Shown one piece after another: positions 1-8,152 of a DNA stretch of 45,515 nt. Both the position numbers and the translations under genes were made by a program. The first letter of the stretch is position 1. Each line of letters opens with the position of its first letter. The stretch comes from CAZRUA01 sp964603125 (GTDB lineage Bacteria; Bacteroidota; Bacteroidia; B-17B0; Aurantibacillaceae). The notes beneath the pieces were generated by a model, which had not been told where the DNA came from, did not search any database, and was given only the letters and a program-made list of their open reading frames with translations. Location of the stretch: NCBI GenBank assembly GCA_964603125.1, contig CAZRUA010000015.1, positions 1 to 45,515 on the forward strand, in the 5' to 3' direction.

Positions 1-197
1 ACTAAATCAAAACCAGTACCATCGTCCATTTCAACATCTAAGAAAACTATATCAGGGTTTACTTCGTTAATCTTAATTAATCCCGATTCAACACCTGTAG
101 CGGAATTTATACTGTCTATTTCAGGGCAAAACTTTTCTAATTGAATAATTAATCCTCTTCTAATTTTTTCTTCATTATCAATTATAAGCGCTTTCAT
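1..197 (-). CDS. Response regulator receiver domain, partial (LytTR type likely)
   Basis: The frame reads from an ATG at 197 down to the window edge, so only about 65 N-terminal residues are present. They form the start of a CheY-like receiver: an acidic pocket in ALIIDNEEK (D7, E9) and the phospho-acceptor aspartate D54 in VFLDVEM. It lies 116 bp downstream of, and on the same strand as, a LytS-type sensor kinase, so it is probably the partner regulator that the kinase phosphorylates. LytS-class kinases in Bacteroidota usually pair with LytTR-type DNA-binding regulators, but the output domain is outside the window, so that class is inferred. The 198-313 gap shows no hairpin that I can support. 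Confidence 0.85.
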   Translation of the reverse strand, partial: MKALIIDNEEKIRRGLIIQLEKFCPEIDSINSATGVESGLIKINEVNPDIVFLDVEMDDGTGFDL

Positions 198-313
198 ATG
201 TAAAATTATTTAGCTATTTTGAAGTGTTTAAAGCGAACAAAGTTCATAACAAAGTTATGATAAATAAATTGAAGTAAACAAATAAAAAAAGCAAACAAGC
301 CAAAAGCCTTTGT

Positions 314-2215
314 TTATAGTATAATTGGAAGGTAGATTATAATGGTTGTGCCTTTATCAGAACTTGTTATTTCCGAATGGGCGTTACATTTCAGTTGTTT
401 GTTAAGTAACGTTAGTCTTTCTTTAACTATTTGTGTGGCTCTTGATGGGTATCCTTTATGTTTGATACTACTGCTAAATCCTTTCCCATTATCAGCACAG
501 ATTATTTTGATATTATTTTCTTCTTGTGTAAAATAAATTTTAAGTTCCCCATTATAATTCAGGTCTTTAAAGCCATGTTCTATTGAGTTTTCTATGAATG
601 GTTGAATAAGCATACTTGGAACTTTAATAGAGTCTGCTTGTATCTTTTCATCTACAATTATTTCATAGGAGAATTTATCTTCAAATCGCATACGTTGAAT
701 ATCGATATAGTTGCTAATAAATTCTATTTCTTGCTCTACGTAAACCATTTCCGAGTAAGTACTTTCTAAAGACTGACGCATAATTTTGGAAAACTTAGAG
801 GTCATTAAGGCAATTTTTGTTGCTTCAACTTCTTCTAAAATTAATGTTTGTAAGGTTGCTAACACATTAAAGAAAAAGTGGGGATTCATTCTGGCTCTAT
901 TCAATCTTTGTTCAGTTTGTATTGAGTTTAGTTTGTTTTTTACAACAGACTGACGGTAGAAAAATATAATTACTAAAATAATTAGTACAGTAATTCCAAT
1001 TGAAGCAATTAATGTTTTAATTCTAAGGTTATCAATTTCTTTTTGCTTATTTAATTCGCTTATTCTAGATTCTTTCAATTCAGTTTGATACTTAGTTTCC
1101 AGATCATTCATGTTTTTATTTCGCTCTTCATCTTGAATGGTTTTTTTAAGAGAGTTATATTTTTCTAAAGATGTTAGCGCTTTTTCAAATGAACCCTTTT
1201 TTTTATACAAATTGTATTCTAGTTCAAAAAGTAATAAACTGGGTTCAGATTGCTTGCTAGTTTCTAGAGTATAGCACGAATCGATGTAGTGCTGGGATAG
1301 ATCGTTTTGACCCGTTTCAAAATAAGTTTGTGCAAGAGAAATATAGATATTAAATATTCGTTCTTCGGGAAGGAAGTTTTTGAAACTAAGAGCCTTTTGC
1401 GCAAATGAAATGGTTTTTTGATAATCTTTTTTTAATCGATAATTATGGCTAAAAATATAATATACATCAGCTTCTCGGTCTTTAATATTAAAAGCTTTAC
1501 TAACATTAAGACAAGAATCAGCATAAATTAAAGCGGTGTCTATTAAAGAAGAATTTTTTTCTTTTTCTCCAATGTTAAAATAGTTCAATGCTACTTTCGA
1601 ATAAATTTCCGTTATAAAAGTAGCACTGGTGTTTCTATTCATTTTGGGAATTGTTTCTAAAGATTTGCGGCTATAAAAGAGTACTTTGTCGGGTTGGTAT
1701 TGACCTCTAAAAAGAACGACAATATTAGAGTATGTGATACCGAGCTGCTCGTAGTTTTTTTGCTTTTCGTATTCTTTTGCTATATTTAAAAAATAGTAAA
1801 CGGATTTATCTACTTGGTTTGTTTTTCCATATAAATAACCTAGTTTTTCATTAATGGCTATAATTTCTGTTGTGTTTTTTTCTTTAGTTGCTAATTCTAA
1901 TGCTTGTGTTAAAGTTGCTTTTGCCAAATCAATTTTATTCGCTTCTGTGTAAGATAAACCTAAGGCTTTCTTAGTTTTAATGATACGTGAAGTGAGGTTG
2001 TTTTTTGTTGAAACATTAACAGCTAATTGAGAATATTTTACCATCGAATCTGGTTGATGGTCGTTTAGTAAATAGTATTTTACAATATTATAATATGTAT
2101 CAACTAAGACGGAGTCCTTTTGTTTGTTGGCAGTTAGTTTTAGGCTATCAATTTGATTGATTGCTATTGTATTAAAGCTTATGAAGATTGAAACAATTAA
2201 GGTAATTGCTTTCAT
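314..2215 (-). CDS. TPR-containing LytS-type sensor histidine kinase
   Basis: A 633-aa membrane sensor kinase. I chose the ATG at 2215 because the next 18 residues form a signal peptide (MKAITLIVSIF...FNTIA). The longer frame from 2260 would begin inside the upstream acs gene. The periplasmic part is made of TPR-like helical repeats up to about residue 380. A coiled coil and one membrane helix (TLIASIGITVLIILVIIFFY) follow at about 400-425. The cytoplasmic part is a His_kinase/HATPase of the LytS class: phospho-acceptor motif MNPHFFFN at about 443, N-box PFIENSIEHGF, and G-box CADNGKGF. It starts 19 bp after the acs stop and is followed by a receiver-domain gene, so acs, kinase and regulator look co-transcribed. 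The ligand is unknown. Confidence 0.9.
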   Translation of the reverse strand: MKAITLIVSIFISFNTIAINQIDSLKLTANKQKDSVLVDTYYNIVKYYLLNDHQPDSMVKYSQLAVNVSTKNNLTSRIIKTKKALGLSYTEANKIDLAKATLTQALELATKEKNTTEIIAINEKLGYLYGKTNQVDKSVYYFLNIAKEYEKQKNYEQLGITYSNIVVLFRGQYQPDKVLFYSRKSLETIPKMNRNTSATFITEIYSKVALNYFNIGEKEKNSSLIDTALIYADSCLNVSKAFNIKDREADVYYIFSHNYRLKKDYQKTISFAQKALSFKNFLPEERIFNIYISLAQTYFETGQNDLSQHYIDSCYTLETSKQSEPSLLLFELEYNLYKKKGSFEKALTSLEKYNSLKKTIQDEERNKNMNDLETKYQTELKESRISELNKQKEIDNLRIKTLIASIGITVLIILVIIFFYRQSVVKNKLNSIQTEQRLNRARMNPHFFFNVLATLQTLILEEVEATKIALMTSKFSKIMRQSLESTYSEMVYVEQEIEFISNYIDIQRMRFEDKFSYEIIVDEKIQADSIKVPSMLIQPFIENSIEHGFKDLNYNGELKIYFTQEENNIKIICADNGKGFSSSIKHKGYPSRATQIVKERLTLLNKQLKCNAHSEITSSDKGTTIIIYLPIIL

Positions 2216-2234
2216 GAATTTAAAATAACAAATA

Positions 2235-4121
2235 TTATAATTTCCCTTTAATAATTTCATCTACAACATTCGGATCGAGTAATGTTGATGTATCTCCCAA
2301 ATTACTTACATCTCCCTCGGCAACTTTACGTAAAATACGACGCATAATTTTTCCACTTCTAGTTTTAGGCAAACCGCTTACAATCTGAATTTTATCAGGC
2401 TTTGCAATAGCACCAATTATTTTTGTTACTTCTTGTAAAATCTCTTTACGTAATTCATCGTGTGTTTTTGTTGTATGCGGAACGATGCAATAGGCATAAA
2501 TCCCTTGCCCTTTAATATCATGAGGGTAACCCACAACTGCACTTTCAACCACATCATCATGTGCGTTAATTGCGCTTTCAACTTCGGCGGTTCCAATTCG
2601 GTGACCCGAAACATTGATTACATCATCAACACGACCAGTAATTCGGTAATAACCGTCTTCATCTCGTTTACAGCCATCGCCTGTAAAATATAAGTTATGA
2701 TAAGTAGAAAAATAAGTAGTGCGGCAGCGTTCATGATCACCATAAGTTGTTCTTATCATCGAAGGCCAAGGAAATTTTATACAAAGATTTCCCTCTACAC
2801 CATTACCAATAATTTCATTTCCTTTGTCATCTACTAAAATTGGTTGAACTCCAGGTAATGGTAATGTGGCAAAGCTTGGTTTAGTTTTAGTAATTCCTGC
2901 TAAAGGAGAAATCAAAATTCCACCTGTTTCAGTTTGCCACCATGTATCAACTATAGGACATTTTTCTTTACCAATATTTTTATGATACCATTGCCAAGCT
3001 TCCTCATTAATAGGCTCTCCAACACTACCTAGCACTTTTAACGAACTAAGTTTATAGGGAGAAACAAATTCTAAACCAGCAGCTTCAAGTGCACGAATGG
3101 CTGTAGGTGCTGTGTACAATATGTTAACGTTGTATTTATCTACTATTTTCCAAAATCTACCTGCGTCAGGATATGTTGGTACCCCTTCAAAAATTAGGGA
3201 TTTAGCTCCAGCTAATAAAGGACCATAAACTATATATGAGTGTCCAGTTATCCAGCCTACATCCGCTGTGCACCAAAACAAATCGCCTTGTTGGTATTGA
3301 AATACATTTTCAAAAGTATATTTCGTATACACCATATATCCTCCGCAAGTATGTACTACACCTTTTGGTTTGCCAGTGCTCCCTGATGTATAAAGTATAA
3401 ACAAAGGATCTTCTGAGTCCATTTGCTCCGCTACACATTCAGAGCTTTCGTTGGCAATTGCTTCGTTCCACCATATATCTCTTGGGGTAGTCATGTTAAT
3501 GGCAGTATTGGTTCTTTTCAAAACAATCACTTTTTCAACACTTGTGCAAGTTTTCAACGCTTCGTCCACGGTTGCTTTCATGGGTATATCTTTATTTCCG
3601 CGATAAGCGCCATCACTTGTAATTACTAGTTTGCAAAGGCTATCATTTATTCTATCTTGTAATGCAGTTGCCGAAAAACCTCCAAATACAATCGAATGAA
3701 TTGCCCCAACTCTCGCACACGCAAGCATTGCAATTACCGCTTCCGGAACCATAGGTAAGTAAATACATATTCTATCGCCTTTTTTAATACCATTTGTTCT
3801 TAATGCATTGGCTAGTTTACAAACTTCGGCGTGCAATTCTTGATAAGTAATTTCTCTGTTTTTTTCTTCAGGATTATTTGCTTCCCAAATAAAAGCTATA
3901 TCATTTGCCTTAGCTGGTAAATGTCTATCAAGGCAGTTTTCGGTTATATTTAATTTACCATTTACAAACCAATTTATTTTTGGTTCGGTAAAATTCCAAT
4001 CTAATACTTTATCCCACTTTTTGCTCCAAACAAAGGTTTCAGCAATATCGTTCCAAAAATTTTCAGGTTGTTCAGTTGACTTCTTATAAACTGCTTTATA
4101 TTCTTCTAATGTTTTAATCAT
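2235..4121 (-). CDS. acs: Acetyl-CoA synthetase (AMP-forming)
   Basis: A 628-aa cytoplasmic enzyme that activates acetate to acetyl-CoA through acetyl-AMP. It carries the adenylate-forming signatures: the P-loop-like YTSGSTGKPKG at 244-254, TWWQTETGG, the hinge and A8 region GRVDDVINVSGHRIG, and the C-terminal PKTRSGKIMRR with catalytic lysine K591, the residue that is reversibly acetylated in this family. The N-terminal ACAS domain and near full family length indicate an intact gene. The start at 4121 gives the usual short N-terminus. TAAATTTA, close to the Bacteroidota -7 consensus, sits just upstream on the minus strand. A sensor kinase follows after 19 bp. Confidence 0.96.
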   Translation of the reverse strand: MIKTLEEYKAVYKKSTEQPENFWNDIAETFVWSKKWDKVLDWNFTEPKINWFVNGKLNITENCLDRHLPAKANDIAFIWEANNPEEKNREITYQELHAEVCKLANALRTNGIKKGDRICIYLPMVPEAVIAMLACARVGAIHSIVFGGFSATALQDRINDSLCKLVITSDGAYRGNKDIPMKATVDEALKTCTSVEKVIVLKRTNTAINMTTPRDIWWNEAIANESSECVAEQMDSEDPLFILYTSGSTGKPKGVVHTCGGYMVYTKYTFENVFQYQQGDLFWCTADVGWITGHSYIVYGPLLAGAKSLIFEGVPTYPDAGRFWKIVDKYNVNILYTAPTAIRALEAAGLEFVSPYKLSSLKVLGSVGEPINEEAWQWYHKNIGKEKCPIVDTWWQTETGGILISPLAGITKTKPSFATLPLPGVQPILVDDKGNEIIGNGVEGNLCIKFPWPSMIRTTYGDHERCRTTYFSTYHNLYFTGDGCKRDEDGYYRITGRVDDVINVSGHRIGTAEVESAINAHDDVVESAVVGYPHDIKGQGIYAYCIVPHTTKTHDELRKEILQEVTKIIGAIAKPDKIQIVSGLPKTRSGKIMRRILRKVAEGDVSNLGDTSTLLDPNVVDEIIKGKL

Positions 4122-4163
4122 AATGTTAAATTTAATCCCTGTTTTTTATCATTCAATTGGCCT

Positions 4164-4202
4164 CTATAACAAATGAATGAGTATAAATATCGAAATTTGC
4201 AG
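4164..4202 (+). promoter_or_regulatory. 39-bp promoter-region repeat, copy 1
   Basis: This segment matches 8142-8180, just before hemA, at 35 of 39 positions. The last 20 bases are identical in both copies (ATAAATATCGAAATTTGCAG). It contains GAAATTTG at 4192-4199, one mismatch from the Bacteroidota -7 element TAnnTTTG. If transcription starts just after it, the 4314 gene has a leader of roughly 110 nt. It lies between divergent acs and the 4314 gene. Confidence 0.6.
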
Positions 4203-4246
4203 TTGATTTAGCAAATAAAAAAGCAAGGGCAAAATTTGAATTCCTG

Positions 4247-4267
4247 CTTCACCCTTTTGGGTGATTG
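4247..4267 (+). promoter_or_regulatory. 21-bp leader element with CACCC/GGGTG hairpin, copy 1
   Basis: The 21 bases match 7117-7137 at 20 positions. The core CCCTTTTGGGTGATTG is identical in both. Here CACCC-TTTT-GGGTG can form a 5-bp stem with a 4-nt loop. It lies 46 bp before the chosen start of the 4314 gene. Its role is unknown; it could be an operator or a 5'-UTR structure. Confidence 0.45.
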
Positions 4268-4313
4268 TAAACCATGTTTGCTCAAAGTAATTTTGTTTCA
4301 TAAAATTAATCTT

Positions 4314-5585
4314 ATGAATAAAACTATTTTTTCTTTCCTTTTTTTACTAGCATTAAATGCAAATGCTCAATTTTCAATTCCTGCACCATCTGATGCAGAT
4401 GCTTTATCAAAACTAAAAACCTCTGATGCACTTTTAAGTGAATTGAAGTCAAATGGATTAAGTATAACTGATATCAATATAAAACTCAAAAAGAAAGAAG
4501 CCATTTTCTTAAGTTCAGATGAGATTTGCTACCAAATATACAAGGACAGTAAAAGGCTAGAAGGATCGAACTATGTTTTTGATTATGATATAAGTACTAA
4601 ACAGAATAAAAATGGTGATGTGTACACAAGCACTGGACACGTTTGGTACACAAGGGTAGAGATTACTCAAACAACCTGTAATATCCAATCGAATTGGAAG
4701 TATGAATTTTCTCAAGCGGATCCATTTAGTATAACAACCAAAAATGGCTTTTTAACCGCTGCTATGGCCGAAAAATTAATTTTAGATACAATTAAAAACG
4801 GCTTTGATTTAGATAACAACATTCATAAAGAAGAGTCCGAAACAAAAAACTCACCAGGCAATCGTTGGAGAGAAATATGTAGAATCGATAATTTTAAAAC
4901 TTGTGAGTACGATAAGTTTGAATACACAAACTACAATCAGGTAATAAACAAAATGGAAAACAACAAACATCGAATAAGTTTTGAAGTTGAAATTTATAGA
5001 GGTTGGTATGAAACAGGGGCTCTTTATGCATCAATGTATAAAGTTACCAAATCATATAGCTTGATTAACTGCTACTTTGACAAACAAAAAGGTAAAATAG
5101 TTTTATCCAACATCGAATTAGTTAGTGATAAAAACACAACTACTTTTCTTGATGGAGATGAATATGGTCGCAAACCAATAGATGTTTATTATACACCACT
5201 TTCAAAAACTAAGGTCGAAAATATTCGCAATAAATTTGAAGAAACAAAGCCATCACCAAACTCTATACTATTCTATTTAAGCCCATTTGACGAAATGGTA
5301 AAAGAGCTAAATGCTTGCGAGAAAAAAGATTATGATTCATTTCTTGCTATTTTTAAGAAATACTGTACACAAACAAAAGCGGAAAATTTAGCCAATTCTC
5401 TTAGCGAAAAATACAAACTCAAATTCAAATCTAGTGCTTGGGAAATAAAAAAGGAGGGGAATGCTTTCTCTTGTGAAGCCGTTTGCACTTTCACTCACAA
5501 AAAAGCATCGACTGAAGTTTTTAGAATAATGGTTGCAATAGATATAATGGTTTACAAAGATGGTAAATATTGGTTAGATAAATAA
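4314..5585 (+). CDS. Exported hypothetical protein
   Basis: A 423-aa protein that I do not recognise as a named family. The frame is open from 4236, but the ATG at 4314 begins a clear signal peptide (MNKTIFSFLFLLALNANA, then QFS), so I start there. The mature part is mixed alpha/beta with no membrane helix and no evident catalytic motif. The C-terminal 110 residues or so, ending in GKYWLDK, resemble the NTF2-like/DUF4878 style of small periplasmic domain, as in the lipoprotein at 7166. This is only an impression. The leader carries both repeat elements (4164-4202 and 4247-4267). A small gene follows 27 bp downstream. Confidence 0.75.
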   Translation: MNKTIFSFLFLLALNANAQFSIPAPSDADALSKLKTSDALLSELKSNGLSITDINIKLKKKEAIFLSSDEICYQIYKDSKRLEGSNYVFDYDISTKQNKNGDVYTSTGHVWYTRVEITQTTCNIQSNWKYEFSQADPFSITTKNGFLTAAMAEKLILDTIKNGFDLDNNIHKEESETKNSPGNRWREICRIDNFKTCEYDKFEYTNYNQVINKMENNKHRISFEVEIYRGWYETGALYASMYKVTKSYSLINCYFDKQKGKIVLSNIELVSDKNTTTFLDGDEYGRKPIDVYYTPLSKTKVENIRNKFEETKPSPNSILFYLSPFDEMVKELNACEKKDYDSFLAIFKKYCTQTKAENLANSLSEKYKLKFKSSAWEIKKEGNAFSCEAVCTFTHKKASTEVFRIMVAIDIMVYKDGKYWLDK

Positions 5586-5612
5586 TTCCCGTTTAAGTTG
5601 TTAAAATATTCA

Positions 5613-5858
5613 ATGAAAAAACTCCCTTCAATAAATGAAATTAATTTATTAATGGAAGAATGCACCAAATCGGATTTAAACTCCGATTTGGTTTTTGACT
5701 TATTAAATGAATTTGAATTTACCCCTACTGTATTACAAATTTGTGTTGACGCTTTATGTAAAGAAGGATCTGAGTTATCAAGATATCATCAAATCTCGAT
5801 GCATCTATTAAAATATGAATTAATGATACTAAACAAAAAGGCTATTGATCTTAGATAA
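5613..5858 (+). CDS. Small hypothetical protein, 81 aa
   Basis: A small acidic, helical protein (starts MKKLPSINEINLL) just downstream of the 4314 gene on the same strand, so probably co-transcribed with it. A TTG at 5598 would add five residues; I prefer the ATG at 5613. It has no signal peptide or membrane helix, so it is probably cytoplasmic. The two cysteines, the even distribution of charged residues and the absence of a competing frame support coding. The family was not recognised. It ends 5 bp before the convergent stop of the 5864 gene. Confidence 0.6.
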   Translation: MKKLPSINEINLLMEECTKSDLNSDLVFDLLNEFEFTPTVLQICVDALCKEGSELSRYHQISMHLLKYELMILNKKAIDLR

Positions 5859-5863
5859 AACCT

Positions 5864-6289
5864 TTATATCAAACTTAAAATTTGGTCTTTAGTATCCTTT
5901 AGATAGATCATCATGTGCTCAGTTAAATCGCTAGTTGGATTTGCCTTAATATATTCAACCAAAACTTTTTTATCTGTTTCAAGATTTTTGTAATACCCTA
6001 ACATTTTTGGAGCTTGCCGCTGGACTGTATAGCGCATGAATCTTAATTCAACCTCATCAAAATTTTCACTTATTAATTCTTCCAACATTTCTTTCCCTTC
6101 TTTAAAAGGTATTATCCGTTTAAAAGGATTACTAATGTATTTACAGCCTACAATAATTGCAGTGGAATGATACCCTTTAATTATCGCGTTATTTGAACTT
6201 GCCGTAAACTCGATCTGTTGTTTACACGATGTTTCTTCAAAGGGGGATTTATTATAGAGTTCGCGAGCTTTTAATAGTTCTTCTTCCAT
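5864..6289 (-). CDS. Conserved-looking hypothetical protein coupled to LuxR gene
   Basis: A 141-aa cytoplasmic protein of unknown family. It is mixed, with an N-terminal helix (ELLKARELYNKSPF), a central strand-rich part and a helical C-terminus rich in Glu and Lys. There is no signal peptide. Its ATG lies one base after the stop of the PAS/LuxR gene (TAA-A-ATG), so it is almost certainly translated from the same mRNA by coupling. A protein so tightly tied to a regulator may modulate it or be its main target, but nothing in the sequence decides this. Confidence 0.7.
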   Translation of the reverse strand: MEEELLKARELYNKSPFEETSCKQQIEFTASSNNAIIKGYHSTAIIVGCKYISNPFKRIIPFKEGKEMLEELISENFDEVELRFMRYTVQRQAPKMLGYYKNLETDKKVLVEYIKANPTSDLTEHMMIYLKDTKDQILSLI

Positions 6290-6290
6290 T

Positions 6291-7076
6291 TTAAACCCAT
6301 TTATTTTTGTTCGCTAAAGCAATTACTTCCGTCATGCTTTGACAATTTGTTTTTGCTAATATACTTTTACGTTGTGATTTTATAGTTTCCTCACTCCTGT
6401 TCGTAAAGTTTGCAATTTCTTTTGACGACATTCCCTTGTTTACGAAATTAATTACCTCTATTTCTTTTGGTGTTAATCCAAAATCCTCATTCGGTAAGTC
6501 CTCCAATGAAAAATATCTTTCATACACTTTGTCCCACTTCCCTTTCGGAGTTTGATATGTTATTTTACAAAACAACTCCGGCTTGTTATAAATATCACTT
6601 ATATTACTAGTTGTGCCCATAACAACTAAAGGATTCCTTTCCTCGTCCTCCAACATATGAGAAAATTGATTCAGTAGTGTTCTATAGCCCCCTTGTTTTT
6701 GCAATAACCTGTATGTAAAAGAAATTCTAATCTTTGTCATATCGTAATCCTTAATTTCTTTGATAGCTGCAAGCCCTTCAGTAAAAACATACTTTGTTAT
6801 AAACTCAAAATCTTTTTCGTGCCACAATTCCATAATTTTTTCAGGACCCATGCTCTCTGTTTCGTGTTTCGAATATCCTGTTATGGATTCATTATTTTCA
6901 CTAACGTAAGGTATTTGAGAAGTCGCTAAATCCATCACAAAAAGTGATTGTTCCAGACTACTTAAAAGTGGGCTAATGTGCTCTATATGCTCGGGAAAGT
7001 TTTTATACGCAGGCGCCATTTTATCGCCCAGTAATTTTTTAGCATCTTTAAGGTATGATATAAAATCTTTATTCAT
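6291..7076 (-). CDS. PAS-like/LuxR-family transcriptional regulator
   Basis: A 261-aa regulator. Residues about 35-165 look like a PAS sensor (LFVMDLATSQIPYVSENNE, GYSKHE, a following helix-strand pattern and a PAC-like end). The C-terminal 65 residues are a GerE/LuxR helix-turn-helix: LTPKEIEVINFVNKGMSSKE, then IANFTNRSEETIKSQRKSI. There is no receiver domain, so it probably senses a ligand or partner directly. It is transcribed on the minus strand with the 141-aa gene after it. The 7077-7165 gap is shared with the divergent lipoprotein gene at 7166. Confidence 0.85.
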   Translation of the reverse strand: MNKDFISYLKDAKKLLGDKMAPAYKNFPEHIEHISPLLSSLEQSLFVMDLATSQIPYVSENNESITGYSKHETESMGPEKIMELWHEKDFEFITKYVFTEGLAAIKEIKDYDMTKIRISFTYRLLQKQGGYRTLLNQFSHMLEDEERNPLVVMGTTSNISDIYNKPELFCKITYQTPKGKWDKVYERYFSLEDLPNEDFGLTPKEIEVINFVNKGMSSKEIANFTNRSEETIKSQRKSILAKTNCQSMTEVIALANKNKWV

Positions 7077-7116
7077 TTTGCCCTACTTCGAATTTCAAAT
7101 ATAACAAAATATTTTA

Positions 7117-7137
7117 CTTCCCCCTTTTGGGTGATTG
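7117..7137 (+). promoter_or_regulatory. 21-bp leader element, copy 2
   Basis: The second copy of the 4247-4267 element, with one mismatch: a C replaces the A of the left arm, weakening the stem. It is 28 bp before the lipoprotein start at 7166 and 40 bp before the divergent LuxR gene start. Because the conserved 16-base core tolerates loss of the stem pair, the primary sequence may matter more than the hairpin. Confidence 0.45.
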
Positions 7138-7165
7138 CACAGCCTTTAAATTAAAAATAAATTTG

Positions 7166-7645
7166 ATGAAAAAACATGAAAAAACAATTCTTTCACTATC
7201 AATTGTAGCATTGCTTGCTACATCTTGCGGCTCATCAGATGCAGATAAAAAGGCTGCTCTAGAAACATTAACTAATGCACTTGACTCGGTAAAACCCGAA
7301 GTGGTAACTACAAAGGTTTCCTCAACAGATTACAACTCCACTCCTGAAAAAGTAATTGAAACCATTCAAAACGCTGTGAAAAATCAAGAGTTTTCGGCTT
7401 TAGGTAATTTATGCAATGATGCTGTAAAAAGCGATCGCGATGCTAAACAGCTTTGTGACCTAGCTACTGATGAGAAAGACAGAGCATCATTTACTGAGTA
7501 CTTTTCTACTTTAAAAATGGATGGAGCACCAACTATTACTGGTGATAAAGCAGAGGTAAATGTTTTATTTGGAAAAGATGGTACTAAAAAGGAAACATTT
7601 AAAATGCTGAAAATAGACGGGAAATGGTATTTAGAAAGTTTTTAG
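7166..7645 (+). CDS. Lipoprotein with DUF4878-like domain
   Basis: A 159-aa predicted lipoprotein. I start at the ATG at 7166; a longer frame from 7127 would bury the signal sequence. The N-terminus is basic and then hydrophobic, ending in a lipobox LLATSC, so it is anchored in the inner or outer membrane. A Ser/Lys/Glu-rich linker leads to a domain of about 110 residues (TPEKVIETIQNAVKNQEF, ending KMLKIDGKWYLESF). This pattern fits the NTF2-like DUF4878 family of small periplasmic domains. The function is unknown. A small membrane protein gene follows after 25 bp, probably in the same transcript. Confidence 0.8.
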   Translation: MKKHEKTILSLSIVALLATSCGSSDADKKAALETLTNALDSVKPEVVTTKVSSTDYNSTPEKVIETIQNAVKNQEFSALGNLCNDAVKSDRDAKQLCDLATDEKDRASFTEYFSTLKMDGAPTITGDKAEVNVLFGKDGTKKETFKMLKIDGKWYLESF

Positions 7646-7670
7646 TATTCAGTAAAAACAAATAAAATTA

Positions 7671-7982
7671 ATGTTGTATAGTTCTGAGTTTTTATGGATA
7701 AGCTTTTGGGTAATTTGTTTATTTGTATTAATAGCGATAATATGGCTAATTGTAGCCTTAGCAAAACAGCAGAAAAAAGAAATTAAAATCTCTTCAGTGC
7801 TTTTGTTTGTATTTATACTTCTTATAGCACTAAACCTTATGACTTGTGTAAATAAAATAAAAAAAGATTTGGGTATACGTAAAAATACTGAAGAGGATTT
7901 TAAAAAAATGGAAGAAAACCATAAAAAGCTCAGGATGTTAAAAAAGAATTTGAACATATTCAATCCATTTTTGATTCGTTAA
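7671..7982 (+). CDS. Small two-helix membrane protein, C-terminus probably frameshifted
   Basis: A 103-aa frame with two membrane helices (about 8-32, FLWISFWVICLFVLIAII..., and about 43-62, SVLLFVFILLIALNLMTCV), followed by a charged coiled-coil segment from about 68. The last dozen residues in this frame (NLNIFNPFLIR) are uncharged and break the pattern. A -1 shift at one of two A-runs (7923-7927 or 7940-7945) restores a charged coiled coil, KKEFEHIQSIFDSLNKEVSK, ending with TGA at 8000-8002. I therefore suspect a one-base deletion, either real or from sequencing. The 104-aa antisense frame over the same bases is less convincing. Confidence 0.65.
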   Translation: MLYSSEFLWISFWVICLFVLIAIIWLIVALAKQQKKEIKISSVLLFVFILLIALNLMTCVNKIKKDLGIRKNTEEDFKKMEENHKKLRMLKKNLNIFNPFLIR

Positions 7983-8102
7983 ACAAAGAAGTTTCAAAGT
8001 GATTGACTGACAATTATACCTAGGTTTTATTTAAATCCTGTTTTTAACTTTATATATTTCTATTTAAAGCGGTTAAATACTTTTTTCTGAAACTAATTCA
8101 TA

Positions 8103-8124
8103 ATTCCTGATAAATATCAGGAAT
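8103..8124. promoter_or_regulatory. Perfect palindrome upstream of hemA (CRP/FNR-like dyad)
   Basis: Arms ATTCCTGATA and TATCAGGAAT are perfect 10-bp inverted repeats separated by AA. The inner part, CTGAT-N4-ATCAG, has the shape of CRP/FNR-family sites (E. coli FNR is TTGAT-N4-ATCAA). There is no T-tract after it, so it is not a typical terminator. It lies about 45 bp upstream of the proposed hemA -7 element, a good place for an activator. The regulator assignment is inference. Confidence 0.55.
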
Positions 8125-8130
8125 AAGGGT

Positions 8131-8152
8131 CTATGACAATTCTATGACAATT
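8131..8152 (+). repeat. Tandem 11-bp direct repeat in hemA promoter
   Basis: CTATGACAATT occurs twice with no gap (8131-8141 and 8142-8152). The second copy forms the left end of the 39-bp element shared with 4164-4202. The exact tandem may be a duplicated half-site or a simple slippage product. Confidence 0.55.

Noticed and set aside
4236..4313. N-terminal extension MNSCFTLLGDCKPC... and the similar MGDCTAF... before 7166, as leader peptides
   Set aside because: The similar peptides arise because both translate the same repeated DNA element; in each case a proper signal peptide begins at the downstream ATG, so I treat the similarity as a DNA feature.
7649..7963. 104-aa minus-strand frame opposite the small membrane protein
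   Set aside because: Its composition is Phe/Ile-heavy as expected from the antisense of a Lys-rich frame, whereas the plus frame has two clear membrane helices and a charged coiled coil.
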